Assembly (NCBI GenBank): GCA_024398815.1
Contig: JAKSIL010000012.1
Location: 1 to 64,000 of the forward strand
From: Fibrobacter sp.
Lineage (GTDB): Bacteria; Fibrobacterota; Fibrobacteria; Fibrobacterales; Fibrobacteraceae
DNA length: 64,000 nucleotides
Direction: 5' to 3'
A model generated the notes under the pieces. That model did no database searches and had not been told where the DNA came from. It saw only the letters and a program-made list of their open reading frames with translations. Position numbers and translations under genes: made by a program. Every line of letters begins with the position of its first letter. Within the stretch, counting starts at the first letter, position 1. Shown in pieces: positions 17,433 to 26,086 of this stretch.

Positions 17433-18305
17433 ATGATGAAACGGATTCTTGTTTGTGTTGCCTTGATGGTGCTTGCTGCTTTTGCGTGCACGAAAAAACT
17501 TGAGTACAAGGGCGTTGATAAAATGCCTTACCTGCTTGTGAATATAGATCATTTTATTTATTATGAGGGTGGGGCTTATGAAGATTTATATTTTGAATGG
17601 GATGTTTTGTCTGATGAAAAAGAAGATTTAAAAAAATATTATAAGAAGAAAAATATCTATTATGCGGAAAATGATTCCAATGTGATTATTTTCTTAGGTT
17701 ATGACATGATTCAGTTTGTTCGCACTTGCCAATCCGAAGAAGAATGTGAAGCGCAGGCTAGCGAAAATGATATTCTTGAAATTTTCAAGTACGAGTTCAT
17801 GCGGCTTCAAAAAAGCGGCGTCTATAACGTCACGGAGGAATATGCCGATTCCGTCTCCAATCACATTATAGATAAATTAAAGGAACATAAACCGCTTTTT
17901 GAAGGCGATTCGACGTTCTCCTTCGTCGCTTACAACAGTCAGTGCTTCAATAATGAATACGAATTCAGGGACGAGGTGACGGAAGGTGACTGCTACGATT
18001 ACCCGGATTACTTTACGGAAGAAATCGACTCCTGCAACGCCTATCTGGAATCGCTGGAGGCGCAGCCTTTGGCTCGCGTCGCTCCTGCGAATTTTGACGT
18101 TCAAGTGAACGGCGGCGTATTGTCGATAGTTTCGTCGCAAAACCTCAAATCCGTTTCCATCCTGTCGCCGCTTGGTCGCCTCCTCGAAGAACACCATGTC
18201 GCAGGCTCAAGTGCAACAGTCCAACTGCACCTCCCGGCAGGCACCTACATCGCCATGGTGAAAACCGCAAACAACGCCATTTCCAAGAAAATTGTAGTTG
18301 AATAG
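17433..18305 (+). CDS. Lipoprotein with T9SS-like C-terminal sorting domain
   Basis: Function not recognised. MMKRILVCVALMVLAAFAC gives a lipobox with Cys at 19. The central 180 residues are acidic and Tyr-rich, with no known domain. The last ~75 residues (from about 215: VQVNGGVLSIVSSQNLKSVS, PLGRLLEEHH, LPAGTYIAMVKT, KIVVE) match the pattern of type IX secretion C-terminal sorting domains. A protein with both a lipobox and a T9SS-like tail is unusual. The first half is markedly more AT-rich than the second half and than neighbouring genes, suggesting joining of sequences of different origin. Confidence 0.65.
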   Translation: MMKRILVCVALMVLAAFACTKKLEYKGVDKMPYLLVNIDHFIYYEGGAYEDLYFEWDVLSDEKEDLKKYYKKKNIYYAENDSNVIIFLGYDMIQFVRTCQSEEECEAQASENDILEIFKYEFMRLQKSGVYNVTEEYADSVSNHIIDKLKEHKPLFEGDSTFSFVAYNSQCFNNEYEFRDEVTEGDCYDYPDYFTEEIDSCNAYLESLEAQPLARVAPANFDVQVNGGVLSIVSSQNLKSVSILSPLGRLLEEHHVAGSSATVQLHLPAGTYIAMVKTANNAISKKIVVE

Positions 18306-18392
18306 CGATTTTTCCCTAAAAACAGCGTTCGTTGCATCGGATTGCTGGTCTAGGGCATCTAATAAGATGTATCTTGTATCAAGGAGGCTCTA

Positions 18393-19643
18393 ATGGTTAG
18401 AAATCTCTTTAAATCTTTTTTGGGACTGAAGGGCGCCCTGCTTGTGCTGGTCGCTTTTTTGTGCTTTCCGATTTCGGCACAGGCGCAAAATTATAGCCCA
18501 AGTGAACTTGATACTCTCGTATCGTCTATTGCTTTGTACCCGGATCCGCTTCTGGTTCACGTTTTGACGGCGTCGACTTATGGTAACCAACTGCCTGCGG
18601 CAAGCGCCTGGGCCGAAGGCCACAAGCATTTGAAGGGTGAAAGCCTTTCTACGGCTATTGAAGAGGCGAACTTGCCCTACGATCCTAGTGTCCAGGCTTT
18701 GCTTCCGTTCCCGTCGGTGCTTTCGATGATGGCGAAATACAGCACATGGACCGACCAGTTGGGCGATGCCGTGACACAGCAGAAGGATGACGTGATGGAG
18801 GCTATCCAGCGTATGCGTCAGAGTGCGTATGACCATGGCCATCTCAAGACGAATGAGCAGGTGACCGTGCAGGAGACTTCTGGAAACATCGCCATTGAAC
18901 CTGTAAAGACCGAGGTGATTTACGTTCCCGTGTACAACCCGCGGGTTGTCTACTATGTATATGCCGATGGTTACGCTCGCATCAGCTACGGAACCGGCGT
19001 GTGGCTTGGAACCTGGTATGGCGAATGGGGCTGGGGATCTTGCTGGTTTGACTGGGGCCCGCGCGTCATTTACGTGCGCAATACCCGCTGGTATGCCCAC
19101 AGACCCATTCCGCATCATCCGCGTAGGTATCGTCCGCCTCCGCGTCATGGCCCTGGAATGCCTCCTCCTGGCATGCAGCCACCTCACCGCCACTTGAACC
19201 CAGGCCCGGCGCCTGCACCTGCTGCCAGGAAGGCTTCCTTGCAGAGTGCTCCGTCTAGACCCGTCTCGAATGTTGGGCCGTCGCCTGCTCCGTCTGCCGC
19301 GAAAACTCGCAGTGCTGGTCCTGCCGACATCCGTACGTTTTCGGCGACCGTCCCGAAAGCGGAACGCGCATCGGTGAATCCAAGGCCGGCTTCAACAAGT
19401 GCGTCTGCGCCGGCTCCTGCAAGTAGGCCGGCACCGGCTCCCGCTCCTATTTACAATAGCCAGGACGATGAAGAATACGGAAGCTTTGGCAAGGCGACAC
19501 CTAGTCGCTCCACTTCGAGTGTTCGTAGTACATCTACAAGTCGCAACAGTACGTCTTCGACTCGCAGCACGGGTTCCTCGAATCGAAATTCAGGTTCTTC
19601 GCGCAGTTCTGGCGGAGGCTTCGGAAAGGCTGTGCGTCGCTAG
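18393..19643 (+). CDS. DUF3300 family exported protein
   Basis: Function unknown. The hydrophobic start MVRNLFKSFLGLKGALLVLV, ending near ...AQAQN, is a signal peptide. Residues 35-190 carry the DUF3300 pattern: LVSSIALYPDPLLVHVLTAS, WAEGHKHLKGES, LPFPSVLSMMAKYSTWTDQLG, IEPVKTEVIYVPVYNPRVVY. After a Trp/Gly-rich segment comes a long Pro/Ala-rich and then Ser/Arg/Thr-rich disordered tail ending GGGFGKAVRR. AAGGAGG lies just before the ATG. It stands alone on the plus strand, convergent with the next operon. Confidence 0.85.
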   Translation: MVRNLFKSFLGLKGALLVLVAFLCFPISAQAQNYSPSELDTLVSSIALYPDPLLVHVLTASTYGNQLPAASAWAEGHKHLKGESLSTAIEEANLPYDPSVQALLPFPSVLSMMAKYSTWTDQLGDAVTQQKDDVMEAIQRMRQSAYDHGHLKTNEQVTVQETSGNIAIEPVKTEVIYVPVYNPRVVYYVYADGYARISYGTGVWLGTWYGEWGWGSCWFDWGPRVIYVRNTRWYAHRPIPHHPRRYRPPPRHGPGMPPPGMQPPHRHLNPGPAPAPAARKASLQSAPSRPVSNVGPSPAPSAAKTRSAGPADIRTFSATVPKAERASVNPRPASTSASAPAPASRPAPAPAPIYNSQDDEEYGSFGKATPSRSTSSVRSTSTSRNSTSSTRSTGSSNRNSGSSRSSGGGFGKAVRR

Positions 19644-19682
19644 TTCGATAAATAATCTGGCAGTGACTCAAGCGTGAGCCAC

Positions 19683-20354
19683 TCAAATTCCGTTTGCGAT
19701 TTCATCGAGGGCTTCCGCAAATCGAGCGGAAGCCTTTTCGATGGATTCCGCGTTCCTGCCGTTAGGTATGCCGTCAAGCTGCGGGAACATGTCGTAGACT
19801 TGCTTGTGATTCTCCGGGTAGTTTCCGGTTTTTAAGAAGTATGCTCCGTAAAGAAGGGGGAGTACGCTTTTGGCTGTTTCCGAACAGATGCGGACGATGT
19901 CTTTGGCTTTCTCTGCATTTGCCAGCTGTTGCCTGAGTAGGAACGAGGCTCCGGTCAGCTCGCGAAAACATTGCCTGCGGAGGGAGTCTTTTTGAGGGAT
20001 GAATCCTGCAAACGGCTGGATTCCGCACAGGGCGATACTTTTATTTGCAATGTGCAGGTAGTCAAGGGGGAATTCGTCGAGCGTCTTTACGATTTCCGAC
20101 GGCGTGAAAAAATGGCGGAACATGATGTTCTCGTTGTGCGCCTGCTTCGAAAGCCCTCTGACAGCGCTTATTTCCGCGGCGCGGCTTTCCTTGAGGATGC
20201 AGCTTATCGTCCATGGTGAACGAAGTGCGTCGAAGCCTTCCATGAGGCATTCGCCGTGCAAGAATGCCGATACCAGATTGTCGCCGAAGGTCTGTTGCAG
20301 AAGCCCGGGCCATTTAGATTTCTGAAGTTCCCTGATGCTCAGTAGTTTGTTCAT
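19683..20354 (-). CDS. Conserved hypothetical protein, possible nucleotidyltransferase-like fold
   Basis: A 223-residue soluble protein with no signal peptide. The order (SAFLHGECLMEGFDALRSPW, then a helical C-terminal half with QCFRELTGASFLLRQQLANA) recalls nucleotidyltransferase-plus-HEPN-like helical proteins, but the Gly-Ser/Asp-x-Asp catalytic motif is not evident, so activity is doubtful. It is the last gene of a four-gene minus-strand group with short gaps and could be a cytoplasmic partner of the envelope proteins upstream. Confidence 0.5.
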   Translation of the reverse strand: MNKLLSIRELQKSKWPGLLQQTFGDNLVSAFLHGECLMEGFDALRSPWTISCILKESRAAEISAVRGLSKQAHNENIMFRHFFTPSEIVKTLDEFPLDYLHIANKSIALCGIQPFAGFIPQKDSLRRQCFRELTGASFLLRQQLANAEKAKDIVRICSETAKSVLPLLYGAYFLKTGNYPENHKQVYDMFPQLDGIPNGRNAESIEKASARFAEALDEIANGI

Positions 20355-20366
20355 AAAACCTCCGTG

Positions 20367-21095
20367 CTACCAGCGTCCGTCACCGAGTTTGCCGGGCTCT
20401 TTTTGTCCGAAACTGCTCCAAAGGCGGCTCTGGACGTTGATGTGCTTGCTTTTTATGGTGAGGCGTTTCCCGTTTTTTGCGGACAGCGCAAGAAAAGCCG
20501 CTACTGCCACGATGAATATCCACCCGCGGACGGTCATCGGCTCTTCGCCTGGGATGTTCGCCGGTGCAACGTCAAGGGAAACCCCTTTTTGCTTGCAAAT
20601 CGCTTGGGCCAGGGAATAGGACATTTGCAAAATTCCTTCGCCGTATTTTTCTTTGCGAAATGCGGGTATCAAGAATTCCTGTTGGAGTCTGTTGATGTCT
20701 GTGTCGGGAACGACATTTGCAATTTCCGAGCCGATTTCAACGCTTCGACGGCGTTGCTTGAGAGCGACAAAGATTAGAATGCCCGAATCGCCTTCGCTCC
20801 CGATTTCCCACTTGCCGGCTAGTTGTGCAGAGTAGCCGTTCACGTTGATTTCGCCGATGTCGTCCATCAGGGCTACGGCTAATCTTATTCCGGTTTTCTC
20901 GTAGAGTTCGTTCGAAAGCTGGTCGAAGTATTTGAACTGTTGGGCGCTCAATAGGCGGTTTTCGTCAAATACGTAATTGGTCGTGGGCTTCTCGGGAACC
21001 TTGTATATCGGGGCCTCCGCACGCGCGAAAACTCCGCAACTTGCACAAAGGGCGAATGCCGTGAACACGAATGTAAATACGCTTTTAAACCGCAT
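20367..21095 (-). CDS. TPM-domain membrane protein
   Basis: A signal peptide (MRFKSVFTFVFTAFALCASC) leads into a TPM domain (PF04536 type) at about 45-170: NRLLSAQQFKYFDQLSNEL, GIRLAVALMDDI, AGKWEIGSEGDSGILIFVAL, RRRSVEIGSEIANVVPD, GEGILQMSYSLA. One transmembrane helix follows (GWIFIVAVAAFLALSA), with a short basic tail. TPM proteins are periplasm-facing with roles from phosphatase to photosystem repair; the role here is unknown. It is cotranscribed with LPP20-like and other lipoprotein genes upstream. Confidence 0.8.
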   Translation of the reverse strand: MRFKSVFTFVFTAFALCASCGVFARAEAPIYKVPEKPTTNYVFDENRLLSAQQFKYFDQLSNELYEKTGIRLAVALMDDIGEINVNGYSAQLAGKWEIGSEGDSGILIFVALKQRRRSVEIGSEIANVVPDTDINRLQQEFLIPAFRKEKYGEGILQMSYSLAQAICKQKGVSLDVAPANIPGEEPMTVRGWIFIVAVAAFLALSAKNGKRLTIKSKHINVQSRLWSSFGQKEPGKLGDGRW

Positions 21096-21132
21096 TGTTT
21101 ACAATGTAGCAAACTAAGGCGAATTTCGTCTG

Positions 21133-22353
21133 CTATTTGCAGTAAGGAGCCACTTGCTTCTGCAAGTCGGCAAAGTCCATTTTTTGCAAGGCCTTTACAT
21201 TGGCGTCGAGTTCGTTCTTGCCGACGCCCTTGCTTTTCGCGGTGAACGAAATCTTTTCGCCTTTAAGGCTGAATGTCACGTCGAAGGAACTCATGGCGTT
21301 GTTCCCCGAGCCGATGGAGCCGCGCGAGGTCGAAGTGAATTGCGTTTTTAGCAAAGGGGCCTTTGCGTTGTCCGTTGTAAAAATCGATTTCTGGCTAAGG
21401 GCGTTTTCGACGGCGCTGCAGAGATTTGCAATTTGCTTGCATTCCAGGCGGATTTCGCAGCGCTTTTGGCTGACTTCGTATGAAACTTCTATGCCCTGGT
21501 CAAGTCCGGCGGATTTCAGCAATCCCATGGGAAGGTTGGGCACGACCGTTATGGTGTATGGGCCTTTTTCAAAGTTGACCTTGCGCAAGACAAAACTGGC
21601 GCGTCCGCTTTCGTCGGAACGTTTTTCCGAGAGCGTCTGACGCCCCTGCTTTGCAATGAGCGGGAATCCGGAGAGGGCGCCCTGATCGTCGGAAACTTGT
21701 ACGCCCCATTCGGGCATTTCGGATTTAGTCAGCGTGAAACTTTCGGACGGCCCTTGCAATGTGATTTTTGAAAGTTTTGCGAGGAGGGATGCCTCGATTC
21801 CTGAAAGATCGTGGACAAGCTTGTGCGAATCGTTGAGAGGATAGACCTTGCTCAGCTGCCATAGCATTCGTTCGTACTCGGGGACCAGCGGACGGGCGCT
21901 TTCAAGGTCGTTTGCGGCCTTGGCGTACAGTCTGTTTGCGAGGGCTTCGCGGGCGCTTGATTCGTACTTTGCGATATCTTCCTTGATGCGCTTCATCTGG
22001 AATTGAATGTCCGCCGTGAATTCATCCATGTCGAGTTTCGCAGTGGCCTTGAACCCTTTGCCGTCGGTTTTTTCGGGAACGATGGTGACGCCCTTCAGCT
22101 TGATGTTGCTCTTGACGTTGTTGCTTGAAAAGAAGGTCTCGTCAAGAGTGGATGAGCCGTCCCTGGTTATCTCGCTTTTGGTAAGCGTCTGGGAAGCGTT
22201 GACTTGGGATACTATCTGCTTTGCGACGCCGGCGATGGCTGCATTGTTTGCGTCTTCCTGCGAAACGTTCGATGTCGCCGTATAGGTGATGATGCGCCCG
22301 GCGAAAGCCTGGACCGCCAAAATCATGGAAAGTATCAAAACGTGCAGCTTCAT
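21133..22353 (-). CDS. Exported protein, LPP20-like N-terminal part
   Basis: A signal peptide (MKLHVLILSMILAVQAFA) precedes a region with the look of LPP20/FlgT-type domains (NNAAIAGVAKQIVSQVNASQ, GFKATAKLDMDEFTADIQ). A helical stretch with TPR character follows (REALANRLYAKAANDLESA) and then a beta-rich C-terminal half. The function is not known. It is 18 bases downstream of the lipoprotein gene at 22372, and both proteins concern multi-copy envelope assembly families, so they may form one complex. Confidence 0.6.
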   Translation of the reverse strand: MKLHVLILSMILAVQAFAGRIITYTATSNVSQEDANNAAIAGVAKQIVSQVNASQTLTKSEITRDGSSTLDETFFSSNNVKSNIKLKGVTIVPEKTDGKGFKATAKLDMDEFTADIQFQMKRIKEDIAKYESSAREALANRLYAKAANDLESARPLVPEYERMLWQLSKVYPLNDSHKLVHDLSGIEASLLAKLSKITLQGPSESFTLTKSEMPEWGVQVSDDQGALSGFPLIAKQGRQTLSEKRSDESGRASFVLRKVNFEKGPYTITVVPNLPMGLLKSAGLDQGIEVSYEVSQKRCEIRLECKQIANLCSAVENALSQKSIFTTDNAKAPLLKTQFTSTSRGSIGSGNNAMSSFDVTFSLKGEKISFTAKSKGVGKNELDANVKALQKMDFADLQKQVAPYCK

Positions 22354-22371
22354 ACGGATAAATTAACCTTC

Positions 22372-23340
22372 TTATCGTAAATCCATCAGGATTAACTTCT
22401 TTGTGATGTTGATTTTCTTTGTTTCGGCGTTGCTCTTGAGAATTTTACGGATTTCGCTGTAGACTTCCTGGGAATCGGCGTATCTGCCCGGGTCGGCGTA
22501 GACCACCAGGTCGATGGTCTTTTCGGTCAGGACGTTTACGGTCACGCTATTGAACGTCTTTTTCAGGCTGCTTACAGTGAAATCGTGAAGGTCTTCGATT
22601 TGGCTATCGGTAAATTCGCCTTTCAAGTTCATGACGACCTTGTACTGGACTCCCTTTTGCAAGTCGCTGGACCAGTAGGCGAGAATCTTTTTTTCAAGGT
22701 TGGGCATGGCCTTGCGGGCGGCGGCTTGTACATTGGCTCTCAAGTTCGTTTGACTTACATGGCCGTTGTTCTTGACTTCGGCTGTCTGGCTCCCTAGGAG
22801 CCTTCCCGTGGATGTTTCGTAGGCGTTGACTTCGACGACCACGTTGTCTGTTTGCACGGAACCGGAATACTTCACATAGATGTCGGCGCCGAGTACAAGG
22901 CTAGCGAGGTACGACATGTCGTCATCGGTGTTGGCGATGTCGTTTTGCATTTTGATGACGTCGTCGAGCTGGGATTGCCCCTCGAGCGATTTGACTTCGT
23001 ATTTCTTTTGGGTGAGGTAGCCGTTGATGGATTCCATCATGGCCTTTGACATGGGATTGTCGGTGACCACCTCCAGTTCGGATTTTCCACTGCCACTTTT
23101 GGCGGGCATTACCATGATGGTGGGGGTCGATGCCGAATTTTGCATGTCAAAAGCGGCTGCACTTGCTGATTTTTGGCTGGCGCCGCCCTGCGGTGCGGGT
23201 ACTTTTTCGTCCAATTCGGAATATGCGTTTTGGGCGCGGTCCCGGGCGAGGGAAGGGTCTGGATTGTACTTTGGACCGTTGGAACAGGCCGTTCCTGCTA
23301 GCAATAGACACGAAAAGAGGATAAAAGACGTTTTTTTCAT
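22372..23340 (-). CDS. Lipoprotein, DUF6175-like
   Basis: MKKTSFILFSCLLLAGTAC gives a clear lipobox. A Gln/Ala/Ser-rich linker is followed by a domain with TPTIMVMPAK, LVLGADIYVKYSGSV, VEVNAYETSTGRLLGSQTAEV, and a C-terminal part (LTEKTIDLVVYADPGRYADS). The arrangement resembles DUF6175 lipoproteins of Bacteroidota, and the middle part resembles CsgG-like or LPP20-like domains. Function is not established. ATG at 23340 was preferred to the ATG two codons upstream because the signal peptide begins MKK; neither has a strong ribosome site. First gene of the four-gene operon. Confidence 0.6.
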   Translation of the reverse strand: MKKTSFILFSCLLLAGTACSNGPKYNPDPSLARDRAQNAYSELDEKVPAPQGGASQKSASAAAFDMQNSASTPTIMVMPAKSGSGKSELEVVTDNPMSKAMMESINGYLTQKKYEVKSLEGQSQLDDVIKMQNDIANTDDDMSYLASLVLGADIYVKYSGSVQTDNVVVEVNAYETSTGRLLGSQTAEVKNNGHVSQTNLRANVQAAARKAMPNLEKKILAYWSSDLQKGVQYKVVMNLKGEFTDSQIEDLHDFTVSSLKKTFNSVTVNVLTEKTIDLVVYADPGRYADSQEVYSEIRKILKSNAETKKINITKKLILMDLR

Positions 23341-23435
23341 ATACATTACAAAGTTATTTTAAACTTACACCAAAGTCAAGCCATTTTTAAAAAACAGAAT
23401 TTTTTTTTGGAAATATTGTCCTTTTTTTTGTCGGC

Positions 23436-23450
23436 TATATATCTTTGTAA
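23436..23450 (+). promoter_or_regulatory. Second copy of TATATATCTTTGTAA
   Basis: Identical to the element upstream of aroE (13394-13408, minus). It lies 52 bases before the ATG at 23503. Probable promoter core. Confidence 0.4.
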
Positions 23451-23502
23451 AAAAACACTGAACAACAAGGTGGATATGTAGATAATTTGACGGAGTCTTG
23501 CT

Positions 23503-24141
23503 ATGAGCGAAAAATGGATTTGGCTGCCCGACTGGGCCTCTGACTTAGCTTTATGGGAAGATGATTTGACAGATGTCGAACCGTCTGCCGACCATGTTTT
23601 TGTTCCGTTTTCGACGATGGTCGAAAAGTCGTCCGACGCGTACAAGATTCCGGGTATGTCTTCTGCCAAAACGGTTGTCGGCTGGGGCATGGGTGCTCTG
23701 GTTCTTTTGAAAAATGTGGCGAAGAGGCCGGTTGGACAAAAATGGATTCTCCTCTCTCCGTTTGCCGATTTCTGCGACGATGAAAGCGTGTGGAACGAGC
23801 AGAACCTTGTGTTTATGTCAAGGCAGATTCGTACGACGGTTGCTCCGGGAGTAAAGGCCTTTGCCGAACAGATTGCCGAGGATTTCGGCGACTGGCAGGA
23901 TGACTGGGAAAAAGCCGCCCTCAAGATGAATCCGCAAGTCCTTTCCGATGGGATAAATTACCTTGTTCAAAACAAGGTGGATTCCGTTGTCGAAAACAGT
24001 GATGACATCCAAGTCGTTTATGGCCGTATGGACCAGGCAGTGCCTCCGGCGCAAACGCTGAAACTCAAGGATTATCTGCCCAAGGCTTCGTTCAAGGAGC
24101 GGCCAAAGGCTGGCCATTGGCCTCCGATGCTTTTGCTGTAG
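23503..24141 (+). CDS. Alpha/beta-hydrolase-fold protein lacking the nucleophilic serine
   Basis: A 212-residue single-domain protein with the order of small BioH/esterase-like hydrolases: WIWLPDWASDLALWEDDL at the start, a nucleophile elbow at about 63, an acid loop (VVYGRMDQAVPP) and a C-terminal GHWPPM. The Asp and His positions are kept, but the elbow reads GWGMGA where catalytic members have G-x-Ser-x-G; the codon is GGC. One base separates it from AGC. It may be a non-catalytic binding protein or use another mechanism. A sequencing error is possible but would need to fall exactly here. It converges on lnt with one base between stop codons. Confidence 0.7.
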   Translation: MSEKWIWLPDWASDLALWEDDLTDVEPSADHVFVPFSTMVEKSSDAYKIPGMSSAKTVVGWGMGALVLLKNVAKRPVGQKWILLSPFADFCDDESVWNEQNLVFMSRQIRTTVAPGVKAFAEQIAEDFGDWQDDWEKAALKMNPQVLSDGINYLVQNKVDSVVENSDDIQVVYGRMDQAVPPAQTLKLKDYLPKASFKERPKAGHWPPMLLL

Positions 24142-24142
24142 C

Positions 24143-26065
24143 CTACTTCGCTTTGCGTGATTGCCGAATTTTTAGTATGGCGGCGCAGGCAAAATAAATC
24201 AAGAAAAACCACAATAGGGCCGTCTCTACGGAATCGCCGATATGCTCATACAGCGTGTCGCGAGTTTTTAGCTGCATCTTGCGCTGGATGACCCTGTCCG
24301 TAAAGATTTCGGTATTCATGCTGTAGTGGCCGTACTGGTCGATAAACGCGGAAACTCCGCTGTTGGCGAGGCGTGCCGCCGGGAAGCCGTTTTCGATTGC
24401 CCTGTAGCGCACCAGGTTCAAGTGCTGGAAGGGGGCCGTGCTTCTGCCGAACCATCCGTCGTTGGTGATGTTCACCATCATGCGGGAACCTGCGTGAATG
24501 GCTTCGCGGACGAGGTCTCCGAATATGGCGTCGTAGCAAATGAATGGCGTCCACTTGTAGGGCTCGTAAACGGGGGTTTCCTTGCCGGGGACAAAATCGC
24601 CTTCGCCCAAGTCCACATAGTTCAAAATCGGGAATATGTCGTCGAAGGGTATGCGTTCGCTGAAGGGGACCAGGTGCTTTTTGATGTAGCGCTGGTACAG
24701 ATGCTGGGAATGGGGTGAAAAAAGGAACGCAGCGTTGTAGATGTCGTACTTGCGGGGGGCGTCCGGTCCGTTTCGCTTGTAGTCCAAGGCGCCTGTCAAA
24801 ATGTAGGCGTTCCTTTCCTTGGACATCTTGTAGAGTTCCTTGATGGTGGCGGGCTGCCTGCGGATATGGTCGGGAATGGCCGTCTCTGCGAGGATGACGA
24901 GGTTTGTTCCCGGTGCTACGCTGTCGTGCACCATGCCAAATGTTTTCGTGGTAATGGAGTCGTACCTTGCCTTGCTCCATTTTTCGCCTTGCTTGATGCT
25001 CGGCTGCACTAGGGCGATGGATGGCGTTTCGCTTTCATCGGCTCCGTAGAAAGGTTGTGCTTCGGGTTTCGAAAGAACGATGCTTCCGTGAACAAGCAAA
25101 AGGACGAATATCGCTACGGGAACAAGTATCGGCCATTTTTGCTTGATTCCCGGCTGTTCCAGGGCTTTGGCTACAATCATGTTGGAGGCGATGATCAGCA
25201 CGGTATAGCCGAAGATGCCGATAATCGAAAGCATCTGCAACAGTTCCAGGTGGTTTCCGAATACGTAGCCCAGGTGGCTCCATGGAAAACTGAAATCTCC
25301 GCGGGTGCGGGTCATTTCAAGCCCTGCGTAGAACAGGGGGAATAAAATCAAGAGAAGCTTTCGTCCGCGTATATTGACATCTTTCGCCAAAGTGTAAACG
25401 AAGGCGGCGAGTACGTTGTATGCGCTGAAGTAGGTAATGAGCAGGAATACGCCCAGGCAGATGAGTCCGGAGGGGGCTGTTTCCACGTTCATCACGTTGT
25501 AAATCCAGTAGTAGTTTATGGTGTTGTAGACAATGCCCGACCAGAAGGTGGCGAATATGGCAGAACCTCTGCTGTAGCGGTTCAAGACGATGAACCAGGG
25601 CACGAGCAAAAGTAGAGCCGCAGGCCCGAGAGGAAGTGGAGGGAAGGCGAATGCGTAAAGTCCCCAGGCGATGACGCTTAAAAGCAGCGCCCTGCGGGAA
25701 TCGACCTCGCGGATTCGGAAAAAATTCCAACGGGCGAAAAGAATGACCCAGAAAATAAAGGCGGGGAGAACCGTCGTCGAAAGTTGAACCAGGCCCGCGT
25801 GACTTGAAATATTGTAGTCCAGCGCCAGGAAAAGGAACTGCAGCAGACTGTAGGTGTAAAGGCTGCGTCTAAAGTTCTTGCGGATGGACTTGGCAATGAA
25901 AAAAGGGACGGCTACGATTAAAGGAGTCCACTGCACGCCAAGCTCGTAAAGCCCCGGTTCGTCGGGACGCATGGCGAACCCTACGACTTCGGCAATGAAA
26001 ATCAGTCCAAAGTAAATCCAGTAAATCTTCGGCAGGCTCTTTATGTAATTGACAAATTTTTCCAC
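24143..26065 (-). CDS. lnt: Apolipoprotein N-acyltransferase
   Basis: Lnt N-acylates the N-terminal cysteine of lipoproteins at the inner membrane, the last maturation step; many lipoproteins lie in this window. About eight hydrophobic helices are followed by a nitrilase-type domain with the Glu-Lys-Cys triad: VILAETAIPD (about 391), IKKHLVPFSERIPF (about 463) and FICYDAIFGD (about 510). The protein has 640 residues, over a hundred more than E. coli Lnt, the surplus being extra N-terminal transmembrane segments. It follows rsmI with a 21-base gap. Confidence 0.95.
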   Translation of the reverse strand: MEKFVNYIKSLPKIYWIYFGLIFIAEVVGFAMRPDEPGLYELGVQWTPLIVAVPFFIAKSIRKNFRRSLYTYSLLQFLFLALDYNISSHAGLVQLSTTVLPAFIFWVILFARWNFFRIREVDSRRALLLSVIAWGLYAFAFPPLPLGPAALLLLVPWFIVLNRYSRGSAIFATFWSGIVYNTINYYWIYNVMNVETAPSGLICLGVFLLITYFSAYNVLAAFVYTLAKDVNIRGRKLLLILFPLFYAGLEMTRTRGDFSFPWSHLGYVFGNHLELLQMLSIIGIFGYTVLIIASNMIVAKALEQPGIKQKWPILVPVAIFVLLLVHGSIVLSKPEAQPFYGADESETPSIALVQPSIKQGEKWSKARYDSITTKTFGMVHDSVAPGTNLVILAETAIPDHIRRQPATIKELYKMSKERNAYILTGALDYKRNGPDAPRKYDIYNAAFLFSPHSQHLYQRYIKKHLVPFSERIPFDDIFPILNYVDLGEGDFVPGKETPVYEPYKWTPFICYDAIFGDLVREAIHAGSRMMVNITNDGWFGRSTAPFQHLNLVRYRAIENGFPAARLANSGVSAFIDQYGHYSMNTEIFTDRVIQRKMQLKTRDTLYEHIGDSVETALLWFFLIYFACAAILKIRQSRKAK

Positions 26066-26086
26066 AATCGAATTCTCGCTATATGT

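Noticed and set aside
19664..19683. Terminator between the DUF3300 gene and the 19683 gene
   Set aside because: AGTGACTCA and TGAGCCACT pair imperfectly and no T-tract follows on either strand.
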